In this document: positions 41,392 through 49,706 of the stretch, piece after piece | How positions within the stretch are numbered: the first letter of the stretch is position 1 | Layout: each line of letters opens with the position of its first letter | Origin: CAYPZL01 sp964415045 | GTDB lineage: Bacteria; Planctomycetota; Phycisphaerae; Sedimentisphaerales; Anaerobacaceae | Assembly (NCBI GenBank): GCA_964415045.1 | Contig: CAYPZL010000003.1 | Span: 1 to 64,000 of the forward strand | Direction of reading: 5' to 3' | Length of the DNA: 64,000 bases | Program-made: the position numbers and the translations under genes | The notes under the pieces: model-generated | The model's database searches: none | Told to the model about the DNA's origin: nothing | What the model saw: only the letters and a program-made list of their open reading frames with translations

Positions 41392-42651
41392 ATGACGATG
41401 AACAACTCACAGACATGCGTTGTTCCGCGCCCGGTAACACCCGATCGGAACGCGGTGAATTCCAGGGAATCGACCGGTACCCTTGGGATCTCGATCATCG
41501 ATCACATCGATGAGCTTAAGAAGTATGCCGACGCATGGAATGCCCTGGCGTACGAAGTGCCACCTCGACTTCCCACATCTTCATACGCCTGGGTATCAAG
41601 CTATCTTGAGTACTTTCTGTCGCCCGGCGAAACGTGGCGCTGCATTTTTGCACACGATGATGACCGTCTGGTCGGCGTACTGCCGCTGATCGTATCACGA
41701 AGAACCAAAGCCGGACTCGCATGGTTGCGCACGCCTATGGGCGGCCACATGATTGCCGTCAGTCCACTCTTGTTCCCTGGAAGGGAGTCGGATGTTTCAA
41801 AAGCTCTGCTGAACGCAGCATGGTCGAGCGATCCAAATGTAGTATGGATCGAGATGAGTGACTTGCCGGCCAACTCACCGCTTCTTGAGCATGTGGATGA
41901 TTGCGCACGTCTCGAAATCAGCAGGAGAGCCGGAAGATACCTCCGTGTCGATGGAAATCAGGATCAATATCAATCATCGCTCAGCAGGAACTTCCGCAGC
42001 AATCAACGTAAAGCCGCCAACAAACTGCGGAAGCTGGAGGGGGTGGAAACCGCATTCATCACCGGACAAGACGCCTCGAGCGCTCAACTGTCGGAATTCA
42101 TTCCGGTCGAAGCTTCGGGATGGAAGGGTCGCAGCGGCTCGGCAATTCAGAAGTCGCCGGATCTGATAGCGTTCTACACGACGTTGACCACTCGATTGGC
42201 AGATGCCGGCTGGCTTGAATGGCATTTTCTGCGCGCCGAAGGACAAGCGATCGCAGCCAATCTGGCGGTCCGCTTCAATCGCTCCATCTTCGTGTGGAAG
42301 CTTGGATACGACGAAGACTACAGGCGATTCTCACCGGGCGGGATGCTGTTCCAGTCGCTCGTGGACCGGGCCTTTGCGGATCCAGACGTTGACGAAATCA
42401 ACCTTTTGACAAATGAACCATGGTATGACAACTGGAGGATGAACGAGCGAGAGTTTTATCGCATCCGTCTCTACAAGAAGCAACGGCCTCTCTCAATTCT
42501 TTTGGGCTTCATACCCAACGGTTTGCTAACTATACCGCTTCGCAGTAAGACTGTCCGTTCTGTCGCGCGAGCCGGCTGGCGATGGATGCATACTTCGTCC
42601 GTCATTCGTCGCCGGCAGAAAGAGCAGGATCGCAAGTCTCGCAGTTCGTGA
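41392..42651 (+). CDS. BioF2/FemAB-like acyltransferase (Acetyltransf_6, CelD/BcsL type)
   Basis: A 419-residue member of the double-GNAT family found in cellulose and exopolysaccharide loci. Typical segments are DAWNALAYEVPPRLPTSSYAW near 35, CIFAHDDDRLVGVLPLIVSR near 80, SRNFRSNQRKAANKLRKLEG near 195, and a C-terminal half with EWHFLRAEGQAIAANLAVRF then KLGYDEDYRRFSPGGMLFQ. It probably acylates a sugar or a lipid-linked intermediate on the cytoplasmic side. It starts 10 bases after the GNAT gene and ends 6 bases before the second hydratase half. A paralogue lies at 44785. Confidence 0.8.
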   Translation: MTMNNSQTCVVPRPVTPDRNAVNSRESTGTLGISIIDHIDELKKYADAWNALAYEVPPRLPTSSYAWVSSYLEYFLSPGETWRCIFAHDDDRLVGVLPLIVSRRTKAGLAWLRTPMGGHMIAVSPLLFPGRESDVSKALLNAAWSSDPNVVWIEMSDLPANSPLLEHVDDCARLEISRRAGRYLRVDGNQDQYQSSLSRNFRSNQRKAANKLRKLEGVETAFITGQDASSAQLSEFIPVEASGWKGRSGSAIQKSPDLIAFYTTLTTRLADAGWLEWHFLRAEGQAIAANLAVRFNRSIFVWKLGYDEDYRRFSPGGMLFQSLVDRAFADPDVDEINLLTNEPWYDNWRMNEREFYRIRLYKKQRPLSILLGFIPNGLLTIPLRSKTVRSVARAGWRWMHTSSVIRRRQKEQDRKSRSS

Positions 42652-42657
42652 TGCTCA

Positions 42658-43101
42658 ATGGGAAAAAGCTGTCTGCATTGGGACGACATATCCGCGGCGA
42701 CGCGAATACCTGAACTGACTGTGTGCCCTGATCGCACGCAGGTATTCATGTTCAGCGCAGTTACGTGGAACAGGCATCACATTCACTACAGCAAGGACGC
42801 GGCCATCCGGGAAGGATTGCCGGATGTTGTGGTCCAGCGGGCCTTGATCGGGAATTTTCTCGCCCGAGTCATAACCAATTGGGTTGGTGACAACGCTGAA
42901 TTGCGCAAACTGACCTGGAAAGTTACTCGCAGTGCCTTACCGGGAGAGAATATCGTTTGCCGGGCCAGGGTCGGGGAGACAATAGAGTCGGAAGACGAAA
43001 AGTACCTTATGTGCGACGTTACAGCCTCTAACGAGAACGATGAATTGATCGCTTCCGGCGAGGCCAAGGTGGTATTTGCCGCAAATCATACGCAAGATTG
43101 A
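42658..43101 (+). CDS. MaoC-like hydratase, C-terminal-type catalytic half
   Basis: A 147-residue hot-dog-fold protein with the motif FSAVTWNRHHIHYSKDAA, matching the active-site pattern of mesaconyl-CoA/methylfumaryl-CoA hydratases (S-A-x-T-x-N-x-H-x-I-H-Y). The GLPDVVVQRALIGNF helix follows. It is predicted to be the catalytic subunit, paired with the half encoded at 40117. The relatives act on branched C5 dicarboxylyl-CoA thioesters, which fits a branched C6 dicarboxylyl-CoA derived from HMG-CoA. Only 9 bases separate it from the flippase gene. There is no strong ribosome site; coupling to the upstream gene is likely. Confidence 0.8.
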   Translation: MGKSCLHWDDISAATRIPELTVCPDRTQVFMFSAVTWNRHHIHYSKDAAIREGLPDVVVQRALIGNFLARVITNWVGDNAELRKLTWKVTRSALPGENIVCRARVGETIESEDEKYLMCDVTASNENDELIASGEAKVVFAANHTQD

Positions 43102-43110
43102 ACGTCTGCA

Positions 43111-44709
43111 ATGGAATCCACAGCCAGAGCCATCGAAGAACTCCCCTGCTTCCAGAAGCGATGCGTGCAGGAACCGCCGGCAGGAAAGACCGAAACCTCG
43201 GACCAGTTGATTAAGAAGGCTGCAAAAGGCGGCGGGATTGCTTTTGCCGGAAACATCATCGATAAGGGACTCCGATTTCCCCTCGAGATACTCCTGGCCA
43301 GAGTGCTGGGAGCGGGAGACTACGGCTCATATTCTCTGGGATACGGCTTGACCGTCCTCGTCGGCCAGATATCCATGTTGGGGCTGCCGAGCGGAGTGGT
43401 GCGCTTCGGGGCTCTGTACCGCGGTGCGGGCGATTTCAAACGCGTCAAAGGGACGATAAGTTCAGCACTGGTGATTTCAACCTTGTCCAGCGTTGCGGCA
43501 GGGGGATTGCTCTTTGCGTTCGCGGGGCCGCTATCCGAGACGTTCGGCATGCCCAAGCTCGCGGACGTGCTAAGGGTGTTCGCATTTTCCTTTCCTCTGT
43601 ATGTCATCACCCTCATGGCCGGTTACGCCGCCAACGCGTTCCAGGCGATTAAGCAGCAAACGGCCGTCACAAATATCTGCCGTCCCCTGGCAAATATCGC
43701 CATCGTATCGGTCGTGTTCCTCCTCGGCTTCAGGCTCCTGGGCGCGGTGTATGGCTTTCTCTTATCTTCGGGGATCTCCGCCATTCTGGGTCTGTACTTT
43801 CTCAAGCGCATTTTTCCTGACATTGTCTCCGAACTCAAATCTTCTTACGAGGTCAGGAAGCTTCTCCGGTTTTCTCTGCCGGTGTTGTTTGTTGGGGTTT
43901 CTGCCATTTTACTGCGCCAGACGGACAGGATCATGCTGGGTTATTTCAAGGCTTCGGAGGACCTGGGCGTATATTCGGCTGCCGCTGTCATCTCGCACCA
44001 GGCGGGCCTGATCATGTATTCCTTCGGTTACATCTTTTGCCCGATCATATCTGACCTGTATAACAGGGGGGAATTCAGCAACCTCGAAAGACTGTTCAAG
44101 ACCGTAACCCGATGGATCGTCTCACTGAACCTGGTGATCCTCCTGCTGCTCATTCTCTTCTCCAAACAGATCATGGGCGTGTTCGGCTCCGACTTTGTCG
44201 CCGGCTGGTCGGTGCTGGTTATACTCTCGGCAGTTCACCTGATTGGCTACAGCACCGGCGGAGCGCTCGTCGGGTATGTGCTGCAGATGTCCGGCAAGCA
44301 GGACATCGAGTTGGCAAATGCAATCGTCATGTTGATCGCAAACATTGCTCTGAATCTCTGGCTTATTCCGCCTTACGGTATTCTCGGCGCGGCGATGGCC
44401 ACAGGGGCGTCCTTTGCGATGATCAATATCGCCAGGATACTGGAGGTTTACACGTTTTTTCGGATGCACCCTTTTGATACCAACTACTATAAACCCTTTG
44501 TTGCGGGCGTTGTGGTTTTACTGCTGTCGGTGTTCTTGTCCATGCTGGACATTCTCGGGCCGCACTGGGTCATGAGCATGGTGATGCTGGTTCTTGTGTA
44601 TTTCGTCGTTCTATATTGCCTCGGCCTGGAATGCGAGGATCGGATGGTCCTGGCCGCGATCAAGAGGCGAGTCGGCAATCAGCATGGTTCAACGATGACC
44701 CGTCCCTGA
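43111..44709 (+). CDS. Polysaccharide flippase (Wzx-type, MOP superfamily)
   Basis: A 532-residue inner-membrane protein with about 14 hydrophobic helices, starting after a polar leader of some 35 residues (LIKKAAKGGGIAFAGNIIDK). The segment LARVLGAGDYGSYSLGY near 60 is typical of flippases that move undecaprenyl-linked repeat units to the outer face. It ends with a short basic tail. Lying directly after the acyl module, it suggests that acylation happens before flipping, in the cytoplasm. The start at 43111 is the only good ATG before the conserved leader. Confidence 0.9.
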   Translation: MESTARAIEELPCFQKRCVQEPPAGKTETSDQLIKKAAKGGGIAFAGNIIDKGLRFPLEILLARVLGAGDYGSYSLGYGLTVLVGQISMLGLPSGVVRFGALYRGAGDFKRVKGTISSALVISTLSSVAAGGLLFAFAGPLSETFGMPKLADVLRVFAFSFPLYVITLMAGYAANAFQAIKQQTAVTNICRPLANIAIVSVVFLLGFRLLGAVYGFLLSSGISAILGLYFLKRIFPDIVSELKSSYEVRKLLRFSLPVLFVGVSAILLRQTDRIMLGYFKASEDLGVYSAAAVISHQAGLIMYSFGYIFCPIISDLYNRGEFSNLERLFKTVTRWIVSLNLVILLLLILFSKQIMGVFGSDFVAGWSVLVILSAVHLIGYSTGGALVGYVLQMSGKQDIELANAIVMLIANIALNLWLIPPYGILGAAMATGASFAMINIARILEVYTFFRMHPFDTNYYKPFVAGVVVLLLSVFLSMLDILGPHWVMSMVMLVLVYFVVLYCLGLECEDRMVLAAIKRRVGNQHGSTMTRP

Positions 44710-44784
44710 ACGCACAAGGGCGACCGCCGATCGCTTGCGGAAACCGCCCTTGCGGAATCAAGGTGTTACAAGGAGTCCTGCCTC

Positions 44785-45921
44785 GTGGAAGCGCAATTTG
44801 CTGATGACTTCTCGAATGGCGATCTCTATGATGCCTGGAATCATATTCTGTCGCATACAACCGCTGCGCATGCGCAACTCACTCATGAATGGTTAAGCAG
44901 TTGGTGGGACGTTTTCCGTGACAACAACAGGCTCTCTCTTATTACCGTCACCGATGGAGGGGAAATCGTAGGAATTGCCCCGCTCATCATCAGCAAGGTC
45001 ATTGGCAAAGCAGGAGTCGATTTGCGAAAGCTGACCTTTGTAGGAGATGGTCTGACGGACTACCACGATCTGCTGGTGGCGGATGAGAAGAGAGAAGAGA
45101 TCGTGCGCGTTCTCTTAGAGTGTATTGTCAAAGAGAAGCGCCGCTGGGACGCCATTCATTTACGAAACGTTCGCGGCGACTCTCCCAATTTGCCGATTGT
45201 ACGTGAGGTTCTCCAAGAGTCATCACTTGCCTTCTCTGAGAGGGTCAACATTCAGTGTCCCTACGTGGCCATCGACGGCGATTGGACGGATTACTATGGC
45301 GCTCTGGACCGGAAGATGCGGGCGGAGATGCGAAGGCAATCGAGGCGTCTGGCTGAGATGGGAAAGGTTGAGTTTGTCCGCCTTCACGACATCGACGATG
45401 TGGCGCATACTTTGGCTATCATAAAGTCAATCCACGTAAAGTGTCGAGGGGCGAAGGGGGGGGCAAGCTGGTATGCGGATGAAAAGCGATTTAAATTCGC
45501 ATCCTTGATTGTGAAGCGCTTTGGGGATCGGAAGTGGCTGGATATTCTGTTTCTCAAGCTCAATGGCAGCGTTATCGCGTATCACATTTACTTCGTATAC
45601 AACAACATCGTCTATTGGTGGAACACCGGATTTGACCCGGAATTCTCACATTTGGGCCCGGGGAAGCTGCTGTTGCAATACGGGCTCCAGGACTCATTCG
45701 CCAAGCAGAACAAAGAGTTCGATTTCATGGTGGGTGAGGAACCCTACAAGCTTCGGTGGACCGGTTTAGCAAGGCCGAATTACGAAGTCTTCGCGTTCAA
45801 GAACACAGTGCGTTCCCATCTTCTCAGGTGCTACCATACCTGCAAGCCTGTTCTGAAAAGGAATCCCTGCCTGAGAAAAGTGGTGGTTGGGATAAAGAGC
45901 AAAGCCGGGGTGATACGCTGA
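44785..45921 (+). CDS. BioF2/FemAB-like acyltransferase, second copy
   Basis: A 378-residue paralogue of the protein at 41392, same Acetyltransf_6 family: HAQLTHEWLSSWWDVF near 30, LITVTDGGEIVGIAPLIIS near 52, DRKMRAEMRRQSRRLAEMG near 180, and a C-terminal half with FLKLNGSVIAYHIYFVY and WNTGFDPEFSHLGPGKLLLQYG. The start is GTG at 44785, fixed by AAGGAG 9 bases upstream. Its stop overlaps the next gene's start (TGATG), so the two are translationally coupled. Coupling to a deacetylase suggests that both tailor the same residue, one removing an acetyl group and the other adding a different acyl group. Confidence 0.8.
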   Translation: MEAQFADDFSNGDLYDAWNHILSHTTAAHAQLTHEWLSSWWDVFRDNNRLSLITVTDGGEIVGIAPLIISKVIGKAGVDLRKLTFVGDGLTDYHDLLVADEKREEIVRVLLECIVKEKRRWDAIHLRNVRGDSPNLPIVREVLQESSLAFSERVNIQCPYVAIDGDWTDYYGALDRKMRAEMRRQSRRLAEMGKVEFVRLHDIDDVAHTLAIIKSIHVKCRGAKGGASWYADEKRFKFASLIVKRFGDRKWLDILFLKLNGSVIAYHIYFVYNNIVYWWNTGFDPEFSHLGPGKLLLQYGLQDSFAKQNKEFDFMVGEEPYKLRWTGLARPNYEVFAFKNTVRSHLLRCYHTCKPVLKRNPCLRKVVVGIKSKAGVIR

Positions 45922-46694
45922 TGAGGGCTCTAATCATCTGTTATCATTGCGTTAAGGACGAGGCGAATTCGTGTCTTCGGCCCACGAAGGTCGCAGATTT
46001 TGAAAATCAAATGCAGTACCTGTCGAGAGAGTACGATCCGATACCGCTGGAGACAATGGCTCAACACATTCAAAACGGAACGTCGTTGCCTCCCAGGGCT
46101 ATCGCTGTGACATTTGATGACGGGTATCGAGACAATTACGAAAATGCCTACCCCATTGTGAAGAGATACAAGATACCTGCGACCGTGTTTCTCACCACCG
46201 GTTTTGTGGGTACGGGTGCGCTTCCCGCGTGGGAAAGGGGACGTTACACCGCCAAGAAGCCCCTGATGCTGTCGTGGAAGCAGGTGCGCGAGATGAGTGA
46301 CGGTGGCATCTCCTTTGGCTCACACACGCTCACACATCCGTTTCTTACCCGGATTCCCCGAAAGCAGGTTCTCAAGGAGATACGCCGGTCCAAAGACATC
46401 ATAGAGCAGCAGATAGGAAAGCCTGTCACCACGTTTGCCTATCCCAGCGGAGACTTCGATTCTGCCGTAAAAGGGATCGTTAGAGGGGCCGGTTATTCAG
46501 CCGCGGTCACCACCGTTGCGGGATGCAATGGCGCACATGACGACGTCTGTGCATTGAGAAGAAACCTTATACAGCTTCAAAGTGTTTGCCATAGACTATT
46601 CCCTTTGTCCTTCCTTGCCGAGATCACGGGCGCAGTGGGCCACGTGCGTTCTTTCTATCACAGGATGAGGAGACCGTGCGTGCCGGATGCGTAG
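45921..46694 (+). CDS. Polysaccharide deacetylase (NodB/CE4 family)
   Basis: A 257-residue NodB-homology enzyme that removes N-acetyl groups from amino sugars. Motif 1 is TFDDGYRDNYENA (catalytic and metal Asp, residues near 63-64), motif 2 is SHTLTHPFL (metal-binding His pair), and a later AYPSGDFD completes the site. No signal peptide is visible, so it probably acts in the cytoplasm on a lipid-linked or nucleotide-linked intermediate. The ATG overlaps the stop of the preceding acyltransferase. Deacetylation would expose an amine for the acyltransferases nearby; that order is inference. Confidence 0.9.
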   Translation: MRALIICYHCVKDEANSCLRPTKVADFENQMQYLSREYDPIPLETMAQHIQNGTSLPPRAIAVTFDDGYRDNYENAYPIVKRYKIPATVFLTTGFVGTGALPAWERGRYTAKKPLMLSWKQVREMSDGGISFGSHTLTHPFLTRIPRKQVLKEIRRSKDIIEQQIGKPVTTFAYPSGDFDSAVKGIVRGAGYSAAVTTVAGCNGAHDDVCALRRNLIQLQSVCHRLFPLSFLAEITGAVGHVRSFYHRMRRPCVPDA

Positions 46695-46796
46695 CGGTCC
46701 TTCCGGGATGGCTTCATGACGGCAGCGCGCCTTCAGATCGACGATCTTCCGAAAACGGAAATCCGTGTTCCCCGGAAGTCATTAGGAGCCGCTTTG

Positions 46797-49670
46797 GTGA
46801 GTATGGCGCATTTTTCTATGCAAATCCTGGTCACAGCCTCCTTTGTGTGCGTATGCGTGGGGTGCGTGCCGGCTGCCGAGGTAGCCACGCAGGACGGCCT
46901 CACGCTGGGCTTGGGGCTCGGCGGCGAAGTGGTTAGCTGTCGCGTTGACGACCGCGAGCTGCTCCGGGCCGGTGCGCGGGGCGGTGTGTTCGTTGCCGAC
47001 GTGAGAGACATTCCGGCCAAAGACGTTTCGCTCGTGGACAACCACAGCTTTGAACAGATCGAGGCCGGCAACCCCGTGGGCTGGAACGTGGGGTCAGACT
47101 GGCACGTTGACCGGCAGGTCGCCCACACCGGCGACGTGTCCATGCGTGTCCGCACACCGGGCCACAGCATGTCGTACTCGGGGCCGCTGGCCCTCGATGT
47201 GCCGGTCAAGCCCAACACCCCCTACCGCGTGGCCTTGTGGCTGCGCACCCAGGGGTGTGCTCCGACCTTCTACATCGTACAGTTCGACGCGCAGGGGGAA
47301 CCTCATCGCGACTATCCCCAGATCGTCGTTACGCATGGCCAAACGAATGCGGACTGGTTTCAACTGAGCCGCTCCTTCACCACGGCGTTTTTTTGTCGCA
47401 AGGTCCAGGTGTACTGCAACGTCGTGGACCAAACCGGCACAGCCTGGCTCGACGACGTGTCCGTCGTTTGCCTGGAGGACGACTATGTATCCCCGCAACG
47501 ACTGGCTGAAGGCCAGGTCCGCCTGACGTCCGACGGCGTGAAACAGACGTGCGATCTTGCCGAGCAGTCTTTGCGGCTCACGACGGTGTACCAGGCCGGG
47601 CCCCACTCTATCACCGTTGACGGCGAGATCGAAGACACTTCCGGCCAAGACCGTGCCGTAACCGTATCGTTTCGGCTCCCCTTGGACGCGTCGGAATGGA
47701 ACTGGTACAACGACATTCAGAATGAAGAGGTTATAGTAGACAACGTGCGATACGGATCGGCGCGGCTGTTGGACGGGCAGGATCCGACGCAGCGAAGGAC
47801 AATCGCGCTGTATCCTTTCTCGGCCATGGGAGACGGAGAGACGGCTCTGGCGTTGGCCGTGCCCATGGACCTGCCGCGGGTGTTTCGCCTGTGCTACGAT
47901 TCCGAGTTCGGCTACTTCCTCAACTACGAGTTCGCCCTCACGCCGGCGGCGACGAAGTTCCCCGGCAAAGCGGCGTTTCGGTTCTTCATCTATCGTGTCG
48001 ATCCTCGCTGGGGATTTCGCTCTGCCGCCAAACGCTACTATCAGTTCCATCCGCAGTTCTTCGTTAAGCGTGCCGAGCGTGAAGGCGCCCTCAGCGGTAT
48101 GGTGAACTTCAGCGCGATCGAACCTTCCGATGTTGTGCCGCCCGCATTCGCCACCTTCAACCGACCGGACCTGGCCGCGGGCAATCGTCGGGAACGGGTC
48201 CAGTTGCTTCGGTACACTGAGTTCACCGGTTGGTGGGGTTGGGCCCTCAATATCACATCTGAACAAGCCCGGAACAAACCGGATCCGGAACAAGCCTGGG
48301 CTCACGTGGAAGAGTTGGCGCACCGGGAACCGCCCGACGAAGTCGCTTTGAGCATTCTCAACTGCGCCCTGCACGACCGCGACGGCAACCGCAGGCTTCA
48401 TTGGGAGTACGTGCCCGAATGGGGCGGCTACAACTACCTGTGCAATCCCGATCCTGAGATCACAGGCGTCGGTGGAGACATCAACCGGTTCACACTGACG
48501 TACGAACGCGAGGTATCCGAGGTGGATCTGTTCGAGCTGGACGGGATGCGGTACGACAACCCCATCGTCTTTGCGACGGACAACTTCCGGCGCGAGCATT
48601 TCCAGTGGGCGGATCACCCGCTTGCGTTTGACCATCTCTCCAAGCAACCTGTGATTCCGCTGGATTTTTCGAGCTTCGAGTGCGCCAGGGCCATTGCCGA
48701 CGACATGCACGGTCGCGGGAAGCTGGTCGCGTCAAATTACACGCCCGTGAACTATCCCAGCGACATTTTTCGCATCCAGCTCCTGGACGTTGTATCGAGC
48801 GAGACGCTCTGGACGTGGCCCACGAATGCCAAGCTTGCCTTGCAGCGTACCTTGGCCGGGCGGAAGATCGTGTGCATGTCGGGGCAGGAAGCCAAGAAGG
48901 ATTGGCCTCCGGAGCGGATTGAGTTTGAGATGAAGCAGGCCATGTTCTACGGCACTTTCTACTACCTCACTGCGATGCCGGGCCTCTATGACCGGTGGAT
49001 TCCCCTGACAACACGATTAGCCAAAGCAGGGTGGGAGCCGATAACACATGCCCGGTGTCCGGCCCTCGGACCGATGGTCGAACGGTTCGGCGGATTTGCC
49101 GGTCGGAACCTGCATTTCACACTGCGCAATGAGACGGCAGATGCGAAGTTCGTGGAGTTGGACATCGACGCGGACATGCTGGGTCTGAATGCGTCGCCTC
49201 GACCGGACATCTGGCTGATGCGGGACGCCCGCACACATCAGCGGCTCGAAGTGGATCGCGATGGCCCGCGTTGGTTGGCGAGCCTGACCGTGCCTCCCAA
49301 GGACACGGTTGTACTTCGCGTGGCAACTCCCTTCGGTCTCGCGCTCGATCACCTTTTTGCGGTCCCCGACCTTTTACTCACGTCGGCGAACTATCGCGAC
49401 GCGCTGCGGGACGCGAACGCGGCGGTAGTGTGCCCCGATTATGAAGCGCTGGCACAAGAGGTGCAAGTCGTCCAAAGCGCGCTCATGGCCTGGGATGTTC
49501 AGTCAGCCAATGTGCTTGTGCGGCTCCAGGGCATCGCCGCCGCGCTCACGGTGCCCGACGTGCAGCCGAGGACCGCCGAAACTAAGTGGTGGAGCGAACG
49601 ACTGACGAATCGCGGCGCAGCGGCCCGGCAGGGGATGTTGGCTGCCGTGAGTGTTCTTTCGAAGGAATAG
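46797..49670 (+). CDS. Large secreted glycoside hydrolase-like protein
   Basis: A protein of about 957 residues with an N-terminal signal (MQILVTASFVCVCVGCVPA). A beta-sandwich of carbohydrate-binding type (VSLVDNHSFEQIEAGNPVGW; GTAWLDDVSVV) occupies about 70-230. A second beta-rich region follows, then a TIM-barrel-like segment (FTGWWGWALN; DLFELDGMRYDNP; GKLVASNYTP) and a C-terminal beta domain. No characterised family is recognised with certainty. I prefer GTG 46797, preceded by AGGAG; an in-frame ATG at 46716 lacks a ribosome site and would add residues before the signal. It may edit or release the secreted polymer. Confidence 0.65.
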   Translation: MSMAHFSMQILVTASFVCVCVGCVPAAEVATQDGLTLGLGLGGEVVSCRVDDRELLRAGARGGVFVADVRDIPAKDVSLVDNHSFEQIEAGNPVGWNVGSDWHVDRQVAHTGDVSMRVRTPGHSMSYSGPLALDVPVKPNTPYRVALWLRTQGCAPTFYIVQFDAQGEPHRDYPQIVVTHGQTNADWFQLSRSFTTAFFCRKVQVYCNVVDQTGTAWLDDVSVVCLEDDYVSPQRLAEGQVRLTSDGVKQTCDLAEQSLRLTTVYQAGPHSITVDGEIEDTSGQDRAVTVSFRLPLDASEWNWYNDIQNEEVIVDNVRYGSARLLDGQDPTQRRTIALYPFSAMGDGETALALAVPMDLPRVFRLCYDSEFGYFLNYEFALTPAATKFPGKAAFRFFIYRVDPRWGFRSAAKRYYQFHPQFFVKRAEREGALSGMVNFSAIEPSDVVPPAFATFNRPDLAAGNRRERVQLLRYTEFTGWWGWALNITSEQARNKPDPEQAWAHVEELAHREPPDEVALSILNCALHDRDGNRRLHWEYVPEWGGYNYLCNPDPEITGVGGDINRFTLTYEREVSEVDLFELDGMRYDNPIVFATDNFRREHFQWADHPLAFDHLSKQPVIPLDFSSFECARAIADDMHGRGKLVASNYTPVNYPSDIFRIQLLDVVSSETLWTWPTNAKLALQRTLAGRKIVCMSGQEAKKDWPPERIEFEMKQAMFYGTFYYLTAMPGLYDRWIPLTTRLAKAGWEPITHARCPALGPMVERFGGFAGRNLHFTLRNETADAKFVELDIDADMLGLNASPRPDIWLMRDARTHQRLEVDRDGPRWLASLTVPPKDTVVLRVATPFGLALDHLFAVPDLLLTSANYRDALRDANAAVVCPDYEALAQEVQVVQSALMAWDVQSANVLVRLQGIAAALTVPDVQPRTAETKWWSERLTNRGAAARQGMLAAVSVLSKE

Positions 49671-49706
49671 GCGAGCCTGTCACTACATCAAAGAATTCCG
49701 GACACA

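Noticed and set aside
37554..43101. Polyketide beta-branching (HCS cassette) as the role of the HMG-CoA synthase module
   Set aside because: No acyl carrier protein, decarboxylating enoyl hydratase or polyketide synthase is present, and the synthase resembles MvaS rather than carrier-protein-dependent HCS enzymes.
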